A stretch of 42,382 nucleotides of DNA, taken from the NCBI GenBank assembly GCA_024226335.1, contig JAAELY010000079.1:1-42382 (forward strand), read 5' to 3'. The DNA is from a bacterium (lineage in GTDB: Bacteria; Myxococcota_A; UBA9160; SZUA-336). The notes under the pieces are model-generated. The model was not told the origin of the DNA, did not search any database, and was given only the letters and a program-made list of their open reading frames with translations. The position numbers and the translations under genes were made by a program. This document shows, piece after piece, positions 1 through 7,308 of this stretch; positions within the stretch are counted from its first letter, which is position 1, and each line of letters opens with the position of its first letter.

Positions 1-7
1 CGGAACC

Positions 8-27
8 TGTCAACGCCGATGAGACAC
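8..27. repeat. IS3 terminal inverted repeat, orfB-side end
   Basis: Imperfect 20-bp partner of the repeat at 1564-1583. The block TGAGACAC at 20-27 and the block CAACG at 11-15 are identical in both copies. It lies just after the stop codon of the DDE transposase gene in the direction of transcription, as expected for an IS3 right end. Confidence 0.75.
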
Positions 28-40
28 TCGATTGTTTGAT

Positions 41-1045
41 TTACTGAGCAATTCCTCCTGTCGTTGATGATTCGGGTGGGTTGATCCAGACCGCTTCGGG
101 AAGCGGACTGGGCTTCGGGGTGCCCCGGACGAAGCGTTCAGGGTGAGCCGTCCATGCGGCTTCCAGCGTGCGCGTTCGTTGCGCGATGACCGCGGGCGCT
201 TGACCGCGATGAACATCGTACGGCGTCAGCATCGAGATGCCGCCATGCCGGTGCTCGGTGTTGTACCACGGGAAGAACGATTGGCAGTGGCTCGTCGCGT
301 GGTGGATGTCCGCGAAGCGTCGCGGAAAACCGGGGTGGTACTTCAAGGTCTTGAACTGAGCTTCCGAGAACGGGTTGTCGTCCGAGACACGCGGGCGACT
401 GAGCGACCGCGTGACCCCGAGATCGCCAAGCAACTGCGCCGTGCACTTGCTCGTCATGGGAGAGCCGCGATCGGAGTGCAGAGTCAACACCTCCGGCTCG
501 ACACCTTCCTTGGTGCACGTCTCTTCGATCAAGCGACCGGCCAGGGCCGAGTTCTCTCGGTCGGCCACCATCCAGCCGACCGCGTAGCGGCTGTAGATGT
601 CGAGCAGGACGTAAAGGTAGTAGTACGTCCACTTCTTTGGTCCCAACAGTTTCGTGATGTCCCAAGACCAGACCTGGTTTGGCGCTGTGGCCATGAGTTC
701 GGGCTTCGCGTACTGCGGGTGCCGGAGTTGATTGCGACGCTCACGCACCGACTGACACTCGGCCAGGATCCGGTACATCGTGCGCTCGCTGCACAGATAC
801 GTCTTCTCATCGAGCAACGTCGCGAACACCTCGGCGGGCGATCGATCGACGAAGCGATCTGAACTGAGGATCTCGACGACGCGCTTGCGCTCGCTTGTGC
901 TCAAGGCCCGGGCGGACGTAGGACGGGGCTGCTGGTGCCCGGGGTTCAGACTCTTGCGACGGTAGAACGTTGCGCGCGACACACCGAGTGCCGTGCAGGC
1001 TGGCTCAACACCAACCCGCACGGCCAACTCGCTGGCAGCGATCAA
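41..1045 (-). CDS. IS3-family transposase OrfB (DDE integrase core)
   Basis: Catalytic part of the IS3 transposase. It has an N-terminal HTH_21-like region and an rve/integrase core with the DDE triad visible: Asp in WSWDITK, Asp in LHSDRGSPM, and Glu in NPFSEAQFKTLKY. At 334 residues it is a little longer than the usual 270-300. The start is TTG overlapping the orfA stop (TTGA), so re-initiation is possible. The reading frame is also open upstream as far as an AAAAAG run inside orfA, so a -1 programmed frameshift giving an OrfAB fusion, the usual IS3 mechanism, is equally possible. No inactivating change is seen; the element could be active. Confidence 0.93.
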   Translation of the reverse strand: MIAASELAVRVGVEPACTALGVSRATFYRRKSLNPGHQQPRPTSARALSTSERKRVVEILSSDRFVDRSPAEVFATLLDEKTYLCSERTMYRILAECQSVRERRNQLRHPQYAKPELMATAPNQVWSWDITKLLGPKKWTYYYLYVLLDIYSRYAVGWMVADRENSALAGRLIEETCTKEGVEPEVLTLHSDRGSPMTSKCTAQLLGDLGVTRSLSRPRVSDDNPFSEAQFKTLKYHPGFPRRFADIHHATSHCQSFFPWYNTEHRHGGISMLTPYDVHRGQAPAVIAQRTRTLEAAWTAHPERFVRGTPKPSPLPEAVWINPPESSTTGGIAQ

Positions 1046-1518
1046 CAGTCCTTCCCGTCCTCGAGACTGAAGCCCAGCAGCCCGGCAACTTTTTCCTGAA
1101 CGTCCAGGATCGTGTGTGCCTTGTGCAGGTCGTTCTCGAGCCGAGCGATCTTTGCTTCGAGTTCGCGGACCTTCGGTTCGAGCGGGTTGCTTGCCTTTGG
1201 CTTTGCGCCGCGTTTCTTCGAGCGGAGTCCGTGAAGCGCCCCCTCGTCTCGTGCCTTGCGCCAGTTGGCGAGATGCGAGCTGTAGAGCCCCTCGCGGCGA
1301 AGCAGCTGGCCGACTTCACCGGCGCCGGTGCAGCGATCCGCTTCCTCCAAGATGCGCAGTCGGTACTCGGCCGTGAACCGCCGCCGCTTCGGCTTCGCAA
1401 TCACCTGCGGGTCGGGTACAGCGTCTACCCCCGCGCTCGGGGCCTCGTCGCTTCGCTCCTCAACCCCAATCGCGGGGGTGGGGAGTCCTTTCACGTCCAT
1501 CTTCTTCCTCTCTGTCAT
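1042..1518 (-). CDS. IS3-family transposase OrfA (helix-turn-helix)
   Basis: DNA-binding component of the IS3 transposase, 158 residues. The central segment RRRFTAEYRLRILEEADRCTGAGEVGQLLRREGLYSSHLANWRKARDEG is the typical HTH_Tnp_1 (IS3/IS911) domain that recognises the inverted repeats. It is followed by a leucine-heptad coiled coil (VRELEAKIARLENDLHKAHTIL) used for multimerisation. The N-terminal 40 residues are not conserved-looking. The start ATG has only a weak upstream GGTGA. The 3' end contains an A5G run at 1094-1089, a candidate -1 frameshift site feeding OrfB. Confidence 0.92.
   Translation of the reverse strand: MTERKKMDVKGLPTPAIGVEERSDEAPSAGVDAVPDPQVIAKPKRRRFTAEYRLRILEEADRCTGAGEVGQLLRREGLYSSHLANWRKARDEGALHGLRSKKRGAKPKASNPLEPKVRELEAKIARLENDLHKAHTILDVQEKVAGLLGFSLEDGKDC
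1089..1094 (-). promoter_or_regulatory. candidate -1 programmed frameshift site (AAAAAG)
   Basis: Minus-strand codons CAG GAA AAA GTT near the end of orfA contain an A5G slippery run. The -1 frame from this point has no stop before it joins the OrfB frame, so slippage would make an OrfAB fusion as in other IS3 elements. The run is shorter than the classical A6G heptamer, so efficiency is uncertain. Confidence 0.5.
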
Positions 1519-1563
1519 CGGTGTTCACCTTCCACCGCCCTACAGTAATTCCAAGGGGGCCTG

Positions 1564-1583
1564 GTGTCTCACTGACGTTGGCA
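1564..1583. repeat. IS3 terminal inverted repeat, orfA-side end
   Basis: Imperfect inverted copy of the repeat at 8-27. It lies 46 bases upstream of the orfA start on the minus strand, where the transposase promoter of IS3 elements usually sits. Confidence 0.75.
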
Positions 1584-1894
1584 GAGAGAGCCGCCCCGAA
1601 GACTTCCTGACTGCCGTGGCCCCGTAGAGGAGCTCACGCCGCGACTGTGGAAAGAGCGCTTCGCTGCCGACCCCCACCGCTCCGTTCTCGATCAGACTCC
1701 GTGCTGACCCAGAAACACCCTCGGCTCACGAAGTCAACGACGGCGAGGGTTGATCGCTTGCGTTGAAGCTAGTAGTCACAACGGGTGCGGCGTGGCCGGT
1801 CTTGGCTTCGTTGCCGGGGTATTCTGCGATCGGATGATTCTTGGGACAGAACGGGATCTTGGCAGGGGCTGTCAGTGACGCTGAGTGCCTAACG
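1584..1894. other. Intergenic stretch between the IS3 copy and the metallopeptidase gene
   Basis: About 310 bases with no convincing gene. A 66-codon frame on the minus strand (1726-1926) has low-complexity, atypical composition and overlaps the metallopeptidase stop, so I do not call it. I see no clear hairpin-plus-U-tract terminator. It probably holds the 3' flank of the metallopeptidase transcript and debris of the IS insertion site. Confidence 0.5.
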
Positions 1895-4312
1895 TTAGTC
1901 CTGTGAGTCGTGGGGCCCGCTCTCACCGTCGTGGCCGAATGCCTCTGTTACTGGCCGGCTTCTGATTTGGAAGCCCTGATTGGGCGCCTCGATCTGGCCT
2001 CGGAGCGCCGTCACCATGGGGTGACCACGCGCCAACGTGTGGGCGTCGTGCCAATGTCGAGAGGCCTCTTGGGGATCGTCTTCTCGAAGGGCAATGCGTG
2101 CTAGTTCGACTCGAGCAGGGGCGAAGCGCGTCTCGAGGTCCAGGGCAGCGCGGAAGGCTTCGCGCGCCTCCCCATAGCCCCCACCTGAAACCGCCGCGAT
2201 CTCCTCGCGGGCCTCTCCCTCGAATTGCCGCAACAAGAGCAGCTCCCGGTCGGCGGCCCGCTGAGCCTCCAGGATCGAGCCCAAGGCCATCTGCGCGGCG
2301 GCGAGCACCTGTGAGGGATCCGAAGGGTCGCCCCTCTCCGCCAAGGCATCCCAATGTGAGTGAAACTCTCGGAGTGCGACGAGCGTGGGATCCTCAGCAC
2401 CTTGCAGGATCTGTGCGTACAGCCCGCTTGCCGCCTCCGAGTACTCTCCGAGGCCACCAATTCCACAGAGTTCGAGGAAGACGTGATCCAGTGCCTCGAG
2501 GAGCGAGCCTCTCTGGTACGCCTCGAAGGCCAAGACCTGCGAAAACCCTGGGCGCAACTGTGGGGCAGCACAAATCGCTGAACGCGAGACCTCGGCGGCT
2601 TCGCCCAGATGCCCCTCTTGGACGAGTGTCCAGGCGAAGCCGATGAGATCGGGGTATTGCATCAGATCTGGGCAGTTTTCTCGCAGGTGGCGATAGAAGA
2701 AGAGTGCCCCATTGGATTGACTCAGCTCGAGAAAGCGCCGGGCTGCCACCTGCACGTTGGCCCAGGCGTAGGGGGCCTCATCCTTGGGTGGAAGAGAACG
2801 GAGGAAGTCGTCGTAGTCGATGTCGACGGGATCCAGGTGGAATTCGTAGCGGTGCATGAGAAGTGGCTCTTCCGACTCGAGATCCTCTTCGGGAAGAAAC
2901 TCTACGTCGATCGACTCGACGGCGACCTCCGTCTTTGGCGTTGCCAACCACCACTCCGTCGGGCAAGCGATTCGGATGTCGGTTCGAGTTCGTGCCGAAT
3001 CGGTGCTGTACCGAGCCAGCATGCCATCTACCGCGCCAGGGCGAATGACGACCCGACCCCTTCGAAGAACCTCGCTCGGATCGATGCGGTTTCGGAGAAC
3101 GACCTCCGCCTCGAAAGCGAGGCGAGAAAGGAGGAAAGCGTTCTCCCGTGATCCATCGAAGACCTCCCCGTAGTGAGGCGGCCGATCAAGGACCAGCTGG
3201 ATATGAACGCATTGATCCAGATCGGAGTAGTGGGAGACACTGATCTCCACGATCTCCGGCGGGCCCCCATCCCATGCGAATCCGACCTGGAGGGTGGGCA
3301 GCGGTGTCGCCATCAGCGCCATTCCTGCGTTGATATCCGCCCGCAGACCCTCGTCGTACCTGGTTTGGAGGACGGCGTCGTTGAGGATGAGAATCCGATT
3401 TCGCGCGAATGGGTGCTCCATTCGGTCGGGTTCCACGTCCGGTTCGATGGCGTGGCAGAACGCGAACATCGTGAGTAGCGATCTCAGATGGAACCCAGGC
3501 ACCGAACCCAGGATCGCGAGTGCCCGCAGGTCGGCATCCGCCTCTTCGCGCTTCGCCTGAGCGGCATCATCCGGAGGCGCAAGATGATGCCCCAACTCGT
3601 GGTGTGCCAGCTCGTGCGCCAGCAGGAAGTGCATGGCGTCTCCGAGGAGTCGAATATGTAGGGAGAGCAGATACTCGCCGAACTCGCCAAGATACGCCGC
3701 AAGTAGCTCCTCGTAGTCGGCATCCGCTAGGTAGCTCGGAAAGTCGAACAGGGGTTTGTCGATCGAACGGCTGAGCGCCAACGCGATGCTCTCGCCTTCC
3801 TTGGCGAAGAAGCCCTTGTCCATCGCTTCCATGAGGCTGCTCGCCGGTCGGCGCTTGTAGCCATCACGCGTGACGATATTAGGCATCAGGGATTCAGCGT
3901 GCATCGTCAACGCCTGATCCGGAAAATCTGCGGGTTCGACCAGCTCTCGCAGGGACGGGACATCCCCCATGACCGGACTGACTTGCCAGATGAAGTTCTG
4001 TAGGAGGAAGTTCGAGTAGAGAATCAGCGCGAAATCGAGCTCCTGCAAGAACTCGATCCCCACGTGGAGCCCCTGATCATCCATCGCGACGGTTCTGGAT
4101 TCCGTGGGATGATCCGCGGCGTAAACGTGGAGCGGCGGACAAGGATCCGAGGAAGACGCGCCATGCGCTTCGAGAGAAGAATAGGCGGAATGGAGGAAAT
4201 CCTTCAGGAAACCCTCCAACTCCGCCTCAGCGCCGGACTTCTCGGATTCTCTCCCGGCCGTGATTCGCCGGTATTCGGCCTGATACCTCGTGAGGTCTTG
4301 GCTCACCAGCAC
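1895..4312 (-). CDS. HExxH zinc metallopeptidase-like protein with helical/TPR-like C-terminus
   Basis: A 805-residue cytoplasmic-looking protein without signal peptide or obvious membrane segments. Residues 233-243 read HELAHHELGHH, giving the gluzincin HExxH motif (H233, E234, H237). This is followed 20 residues later by EEADADLRAL, where E256 or E257 can be the third zinc ligand, as in M48, ImmA/IrrE-type and Lit/U49 peptidases. The preceding helix (LLGDAMHFLLA) fits the same fold. The middle part is unassigned and beta-rich. The last 250 residues are alanine-rich helical repeats, TPR-like (AREAFRAALDLETRFAPARVELARIALREDDPQEASRHWHDAH). It is transcribed divergently from the caspase operon, only 86-119 bases away. 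A second GTG at 4306 has better spacing (8 nt) from AGGGAG and may be the true start. I infer a role as sensor or effector protease in a conflict system; the substrate is unknown. Confidence 0.8.
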   Translation of the reverse strand: MLVSQDLTRYQAEYRRITAGRESEKSGAEAELEGFLKDFLHSAYSSLEAHGASSSDPCPPLHVYAADHPTESRTVAMDDQGLHVGIEFLQELDFALILYSNFLLQNFIWQVSPVMGDVPSLRELVEPADFPDQALTMHAESLMPNIVTRDGYKRRPASSLMEAMDKGFFAKEGESIALALSRSIDKPLFDFPSYLADADYEELLAAYLGEFGEYLLSLHIRLLGDAMHFLLAHELAHHELGHHLAPPDDAAQAKREEADADLRALAILGSVPGFHLRSLLTMFAFCHAIEPDVEPDRMEHPFARNRILILNDAVLQTRYDEGLRADINAGMALMATPLPTLQVGFAWDGGPPEIVEISVSHYSDLDQCVHIQLVLDRPPHYGEVFDGSRENAFLLSRLAFEAEVVLRNRIDPSEVLRRGRVVIRPGAVDGMLARYSTDSARTRTDIRIACPTEWWLATPKTEVAVESIDVEFLPEEDLESEEPLLMHRYEFHLDPVDIDYDDFLRSLPPKDEAPYAWANVQVAARRFLELSQSNGALFFYRHLRENCPDLMQYPDLIGFAWTLVQEGHLGEAAEVSRSAICAAPQLRPGFSQVLAFEAYQRGSLLEALDHVFLELCGIGGLGEYSEAASGLYAQILQGAEDPTLVALREFHSHWDALAERGDPSDPSQVLAAAQMALGSILEAQRAADRELLLLRQFEGEAREEIAAVSGGGYGEAREAFRAALDLETRFAPARVELARIALREDDPQEASRHWHDAHTLARGHPMVTALRGQIEAPNQGFQIRSRPVTEAFGHDGESGPHDSQD

Positions 4313-4431
4313 GACTCCCTCTTGAGATTTTCCTGGGACTTTCTGGCCGGGGTACTTCGACCCTCAAGTCCAGTATAGAATGGCTGGCCGCTGGGGGTAT
4401 GAACGCAGACCCGCAGAGCCGAGGAGTCCCT
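4313..4431. promoter_or_regulatory. Divergent promoter region between metallopeptidase and caspase operon
   Basis: Short shared intergenic region; both transcripts must start here unless they run in from the flanks. On the plus strand TATAGA at 4374-4379 is a plausible -10, but there is no good -35 at the right distance. No palindrome long enough to call an operator was seen. The close head-to-head layout suggests coordinated control of the two units. Confidence 0.35.
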
Positions 4432-6201
4432 GTGAAACGCGCGGCGGTTGCGATCGGAATCGACAGGACGGGCGGCCTCCCCGAGCTGCACGATGCGGCC
4501 GCGGGGGCACAGCGATTCGCGACGTGGGCACGAGGCCAAGGCATGGACCCGGTTCTGCCGATTACGGACGAGAACGAGAGCGTCTCGCTTCAGGCGATCA
4601 AGGCTGCCATCAAGGCGATCGTCGCGACCGGGACGGTCGAGCAGCTCCTGGTCTACTTTGCCGGGCACGGGGTCAACATCCGGTACGGCGAGTACTGGCT
4701 CTTGAGTGACGCTCCCGCCGACACCCAGGCCGCCGTCAACGTTGCCGGTAGCGTCACGCTCGCACGCTACTGCGGAATCCCCCACGTGGTGTTCATCTCG
4801 GATGCCTGCCGGACCGCGGCGGAAGGGGTCCAGGCTCAGTTCGTCACGGGCGGCGAGATCTTCCCGAACGAGGGGGCGGACGATGTGGAACAGGCCGTTG
4901 ACGTCTTCTTCGCTTGCACCCTCGGGCGGCCCGCCCACGAGATCAAGAACCCCGACGTCACGGCAGCGGAATACGAAGCGCTCTACACGTCGGTACTGAT
5001 TGCATCGCTGAGTGGCGAGCCGGAGGAGGTGGTGGACTGGTCCGCGGAACCCGCCGGCTTCGTCAGGCCGCGTGCCCTGAAGCGCCATCTCTACGACGAG
5101 GTCTCCCAACGAGTCGCGGCGGCCGGCCTGGAGACTCGAGTGATCCAGATCCCCGATGCGCGGATCACATCCGACGAGGATGCCTGGCTCGCCTCCGTCC
5201 AGCGCGCCGAAGTCCGACCTCCCGGGGCCACGCGCAGTCCGGGCGGGCCGCCGGTGCCTGTTCCCGAGAATCCGACCGATGTATCGCGAACGATCCTGGA
5301 CAACGCACTATCGGGAGGCGCACCCTCGGACCTTGCGGCGATTGCAGGCATCGGCACGTCCAGACGCCGCGGATTTACTGAAGACCGAGCCGCACGCACC
5401 GACTCCTACGCCCTGCTCACACATGCCGCTGAGCCCTTCGGCGCCATGAGTCACGAAACAGAGTGCGGCTTCAAGATCCGCGGGGGCCTGCTGTCGGATG
5501 CGTTCTCCACCACGGCCAACATCATCGAGCAGGGACCCACGGACGACTTGACCGTGGAGCTATCCGGGCGGGGGCATGGCAGCGTGCTCCTCACCACGGA
5601 CAGGGGCGCGGGCATCGTCCTTCCTGCGCTAGCCGGCTTCCTTTGCTCTCTGACCATCCAAGAGGGCGAGCTCGTCGATGTAGCCTATGAGCCGTCCGCT
5701 AACTCCGACCTGTGGGACATGTTCGAGGAACGTGCGGCTGAAGTACGCACCTTGCGGGCAGTCGCGGCATCCGCGACACACGGCGGGGTCTTTCGAATGG
5801 AAGGCGAAGGAGCCCTCGAGCTCGCGCGGAAGATGCAGTACGCGAAGACCATTGATCCGTCTCTTGCCATCTATGCGGCATACGCCTATCGAGATCTCGG
5901 ACGCCGGGACCTCATCCGGCAGATGGGCGGTTTCATGCGAGAGGCGCTGGGTGCTCCGCTTTTCGATGTAGCACTCCTTACGGGAGCTCTGCGCGACTCG
6001 ACGATCGACTCGACTTTACCGGCCATCGGCTTCCTGCCCTTGCTTTCCCAGGGCTGGGGTCTACTCGATGCCCATCGGGTCACGATGCAGGAACGGCTTC
6101 GCGGTTTGGAGCGACACCTCCTGGACTCGGCCTGGACGATGTTCGACGGGGAAGGCGCCGGGATGCTTCGCAGCGCACTCGAAGAAGGAATCATCACGTG
6201 A
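4432..6201 (+). CDS. Caspase-family (peptidase C14) protease with unassigned C-terminal region
   Basis: The N-terminal half is a caspase-hemoglobinase fold: strand 1 RAAVAIGID, then LLVYFAGHG with the catalytic His (residue 79 from this start), then VVFISDACRTA with the catalytic Cys (126). Both are intact. The basic residues and Asp in the region (YGEYWLLSDAP) match the family S1 side. About 300 further residues contain a linker rich in Pro/Gly and a helical C-terminal domain I cannot assign; it may be the recognition part. I chose GTG at 4432 because GAGGAG lies 5 nt upstream and the fold starts at once; an ATG at 4399 in frame would add 11 residues with a poorer site. The stop overlaps the hydrolase start (GTGA). 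Bacterial caspases act in regulated cell death and phage defence, often by cleaving a partner effector; that role here is inference. Confidence 0.9.
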   Translation: MKRAAVAIGIDRTGGLPELHDAAAGAQRFATWARGQGMDPVLPITDENESVSLQAIKAAIKAIVATGTVEQLLVYFAGHGVNIRYGEYWLLSDAPADTQAAVNVAGSVTLARYCGIPHVVFISDACRTAAEGVQAQFVTGGEIFPNEGADDVEQAVDVFFACTLGRPAHEIKNPDVTAAEYEALYTSVLIASLSGEPEEVVDWSAEPAGFVRPRALKRHLYDEVSQRVAAAGLETRVIQIPDARITSDEDAWLASVQRAEVRPPGATRSPGGPPVPVPENPTDVSRTILDNALSGGAPSDLAAIAGIGTSRRRGFTEDRAARTDSYALLTHAAEPFGAMSHETECGFKIRGGLLSDAFSTTANIIEQGPTDDLTVELSGRGHGSVLLTTDRGAGIVLPALAGFLCSLTIQEGELVDVAYEPSANSDLWDMFEERAAEVRTLRAVAASATHGGVFRMEGEGALELARKMQYAKTIDPSLAIYAAYAYRDLGRRDLIRQMGGFMREALGAPLFDVALLTGALRDSTIDSTLPAIGFLPLLSQGWGLLDAHRVTMQERLRGLERHLLDSAWTMFDGEGAGMLRSALEEGIIT

Positions 6202-7085
6202 CCAAACAGCTCGTCCTCGTTCATGGAAGATCCCAAGAGCACAAGGATTCAGTCGCCCTCAAGAAAGAGTGGCTGGACGCGTTCGAAGCGGGGTTGGCAA
6301 AGAGCGGACTCGACCTCCCGATCTCCGAGTCGGACATCCGCTTCCCGTACTACGGGCAGACACTATTCGATCTATCTCAGGGTGCGGATGAACAAGCCGC
6401 GGCCGATGTGATCATCCGCGGCACGAGCGAAGACGCTGCTCACATGGCCTTCATTCGCGAAGTGTTAGAAGAGGTGCAAGAACACGAGGGGATCACTCGC
6501 ACCATGCTCGCAGAGGCCGCCGGTGCAGAAGTCATCGAGCGGGGTCCGCTCGAATGGGAATGGCTCCAGGGGATACTCAAGGCCCTCGACACCCACGTGC
6601 CAGGAGCCAGCGCCGCAAGCGTGGCCCTCGCCACGAACGACGTCTACCAGTACCTGAAGAACCCGGCAATCCGCCGGCAGATCGACGACGGTGTGCGACA
6701 AGCGGTCTCTCCGGGGGTGCCCACGGTGATGGTGAGTCATTCGTTGGGTACCGTGGTCGCCTACAACCTGGCGAAGGCCGCCTCCCAGTCGGGAAACTGG
6801 GACCTCCCTCTCTTCGTGACTCTCGGCTCACCACTTGGCGTTCAGACGATCCGAAAGAGCATCCGACCGATTGCCTATCCGTCCTGCGTAGGTGACTGGT
6901 ACAACGCGATGGACGAGCGTGACATCGTTGCTCTCTATCCTCTCACTCCAGATCGCTTCTCGGTCGAACCACCCATCGAGAACAAGACCGATGTGGACAA
7001 CCCGACGTCGAACCGCCACGGCATCAGCGGATACCTCGGGGATCAGGACGTTGCGGCTCGCATCCACGCCGCCCTGATCAGTTAA
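6198..7085 (+). CDS. Serine alpha/beta hydrolase, caspase-operon partner
   Basis: A 295-residue alpha/beta hydrolase fold protein. It opens with strand LVLVHGRS (oxyanion-type HG). The nucleophile elbow VSHSLGT gives Ser182, the acid is probably Asp242 (DERDIVALYPL), and the histidine is His274 in NRHGISGYL. A helical insertion (about 60-170) between the first strands and the elbow could be a lid or regulatory cap. There is no signal peptide. The fold is lipase/PGAP1-like, so lipid or ester hydrolysis is likely, but the substrate cannot be read from sequence. It starts with GTG inside the caspase stop codon region (GTGA), so translation is coupled and the two products are probably made together. 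An effector cut or unleashed by the caspase is an attractive model, not shown. Confidence 0.87.
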   Translation: MTKQLVLVHGRSQEHKDSVALKKEWLDAFEAGLAKSGLDLPISESDIRFPYYGQTLFDLSQGADEQAAADVIIRGTSEDAAHMAFIREVLEEVQEHEGITRTMLAEAAGAEVIERGPLEWEWLQGILKALDTHVPGASAASVALATNDVYQYLKNPAIRRQIDDGVRQAVSPGVPTVMVSHSLGTVVAYNLAKAASQSGNWDLPLFVTLGSPLGVQTIRKSIRPIAYPSCVGDWYNAMDERDIVALYPLTPDRFSVEPPIENKTDVDNPTSNRHGISGYLGDQDVAARIHAALIS

Positions 7086-7086
7086 C

Positions 7087-7112
7087 GATCCCCCGTCAGA
7101 GCCGGGGGAATC
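7087..7112. repeat. GC hairpin directly after the hydrolase stop
   Basis: CCCCCG (7090-7095) and CGGGGG (7103-7108) form a stem with a 7-nt loop, extended by GAT/ATC pairing. It begins 2 nt after the hydrolase stop. No U-tract follows on the plus strand, so a classical terminator is doubtful. Read on the minus strand it lies downstream of the TnpA remnant and resembles the subterminal hairpin of IS200/IS605 elements (CCCCCGGCT..). Either role, or both, is possible. Confidence 0.6.
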
Positions 7113-7167
7113 TGGATTATGGGCCGCCCGAGGCGGTCGTGACGGCCGCTCGTTGGTCGCGGGCCGG

Positions 7168-7308
7168 TCAGATCACTCGAAGCTGCTCGATTCGCTTGTC
7201 TTCGGCTCCGTGTGCCCGAATGTAGTTCCGGACTCGTTCTTCATCAGGACCTACGGTCGAAACGAAGTACCCCCGAGTCTGATAGTGCTCTCCGATGAAT
7301 TTGCGCTT
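7168..7308 (-). pseudogene. IS200/IS605 TnpA transposase remnant (C-terminus only)
   Basis: The minus strand encodes GYFVSTVGPDEERVRNYI followed by EDKRIEQLRVI and a stop, preceded by RKRKFIGEHYQTR. This closely matches the C-terminal end of Y1-type IS200/IS605 transposases (typically W(G/S)xGYFVSTVGxDExxIRxYIxxQExED). The HUH motif and catalytic tyrosine, which lie further upstream in the family, are not found in any minus-strand frame to the right. The gene is therefore a fragment of about 45 codons out of about 140. It is evidence of past transposition at the edge of the protease island. Confidence 0.7.

Larger units (their letters stand above)
8..1583 (-). mobile_element. IS3-family insertion sequence, complete
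   Basis: A two-gene IS3-type element whose genes read on the minus strand. The ends form an imperfect inverted repeat: the left end (8-27) reads TGTCAACGCCGATGAGACAC and the right end (1564-1583), reverse complemented, reads TGCCAACGTCAGTGAGACAC, 16 of 20 matching and both starting TG as in this family. The total of about 1.58 kb is slightly long for the family but normal. No 3-5 bp target duplication is visible (left flank ends ..AACC, right flank starts GAGAG), so the element may have recombined or the exact ends may be off by a few bases. It borders the protease island. Confidence 0.85.

Noticed and set aside
143-862. 239-codon frame antisense to the IS3 transposase
   Set aside because: Shadow of the DDE transposase gene; Arg-rich and without family resemblance.
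1726-1926. 66-codon frame on the minus strand between IS3 and the metallopeptidase gene
   Set aside because: Overlaps the end of the real gene, has atypical composition and no ribosome site.
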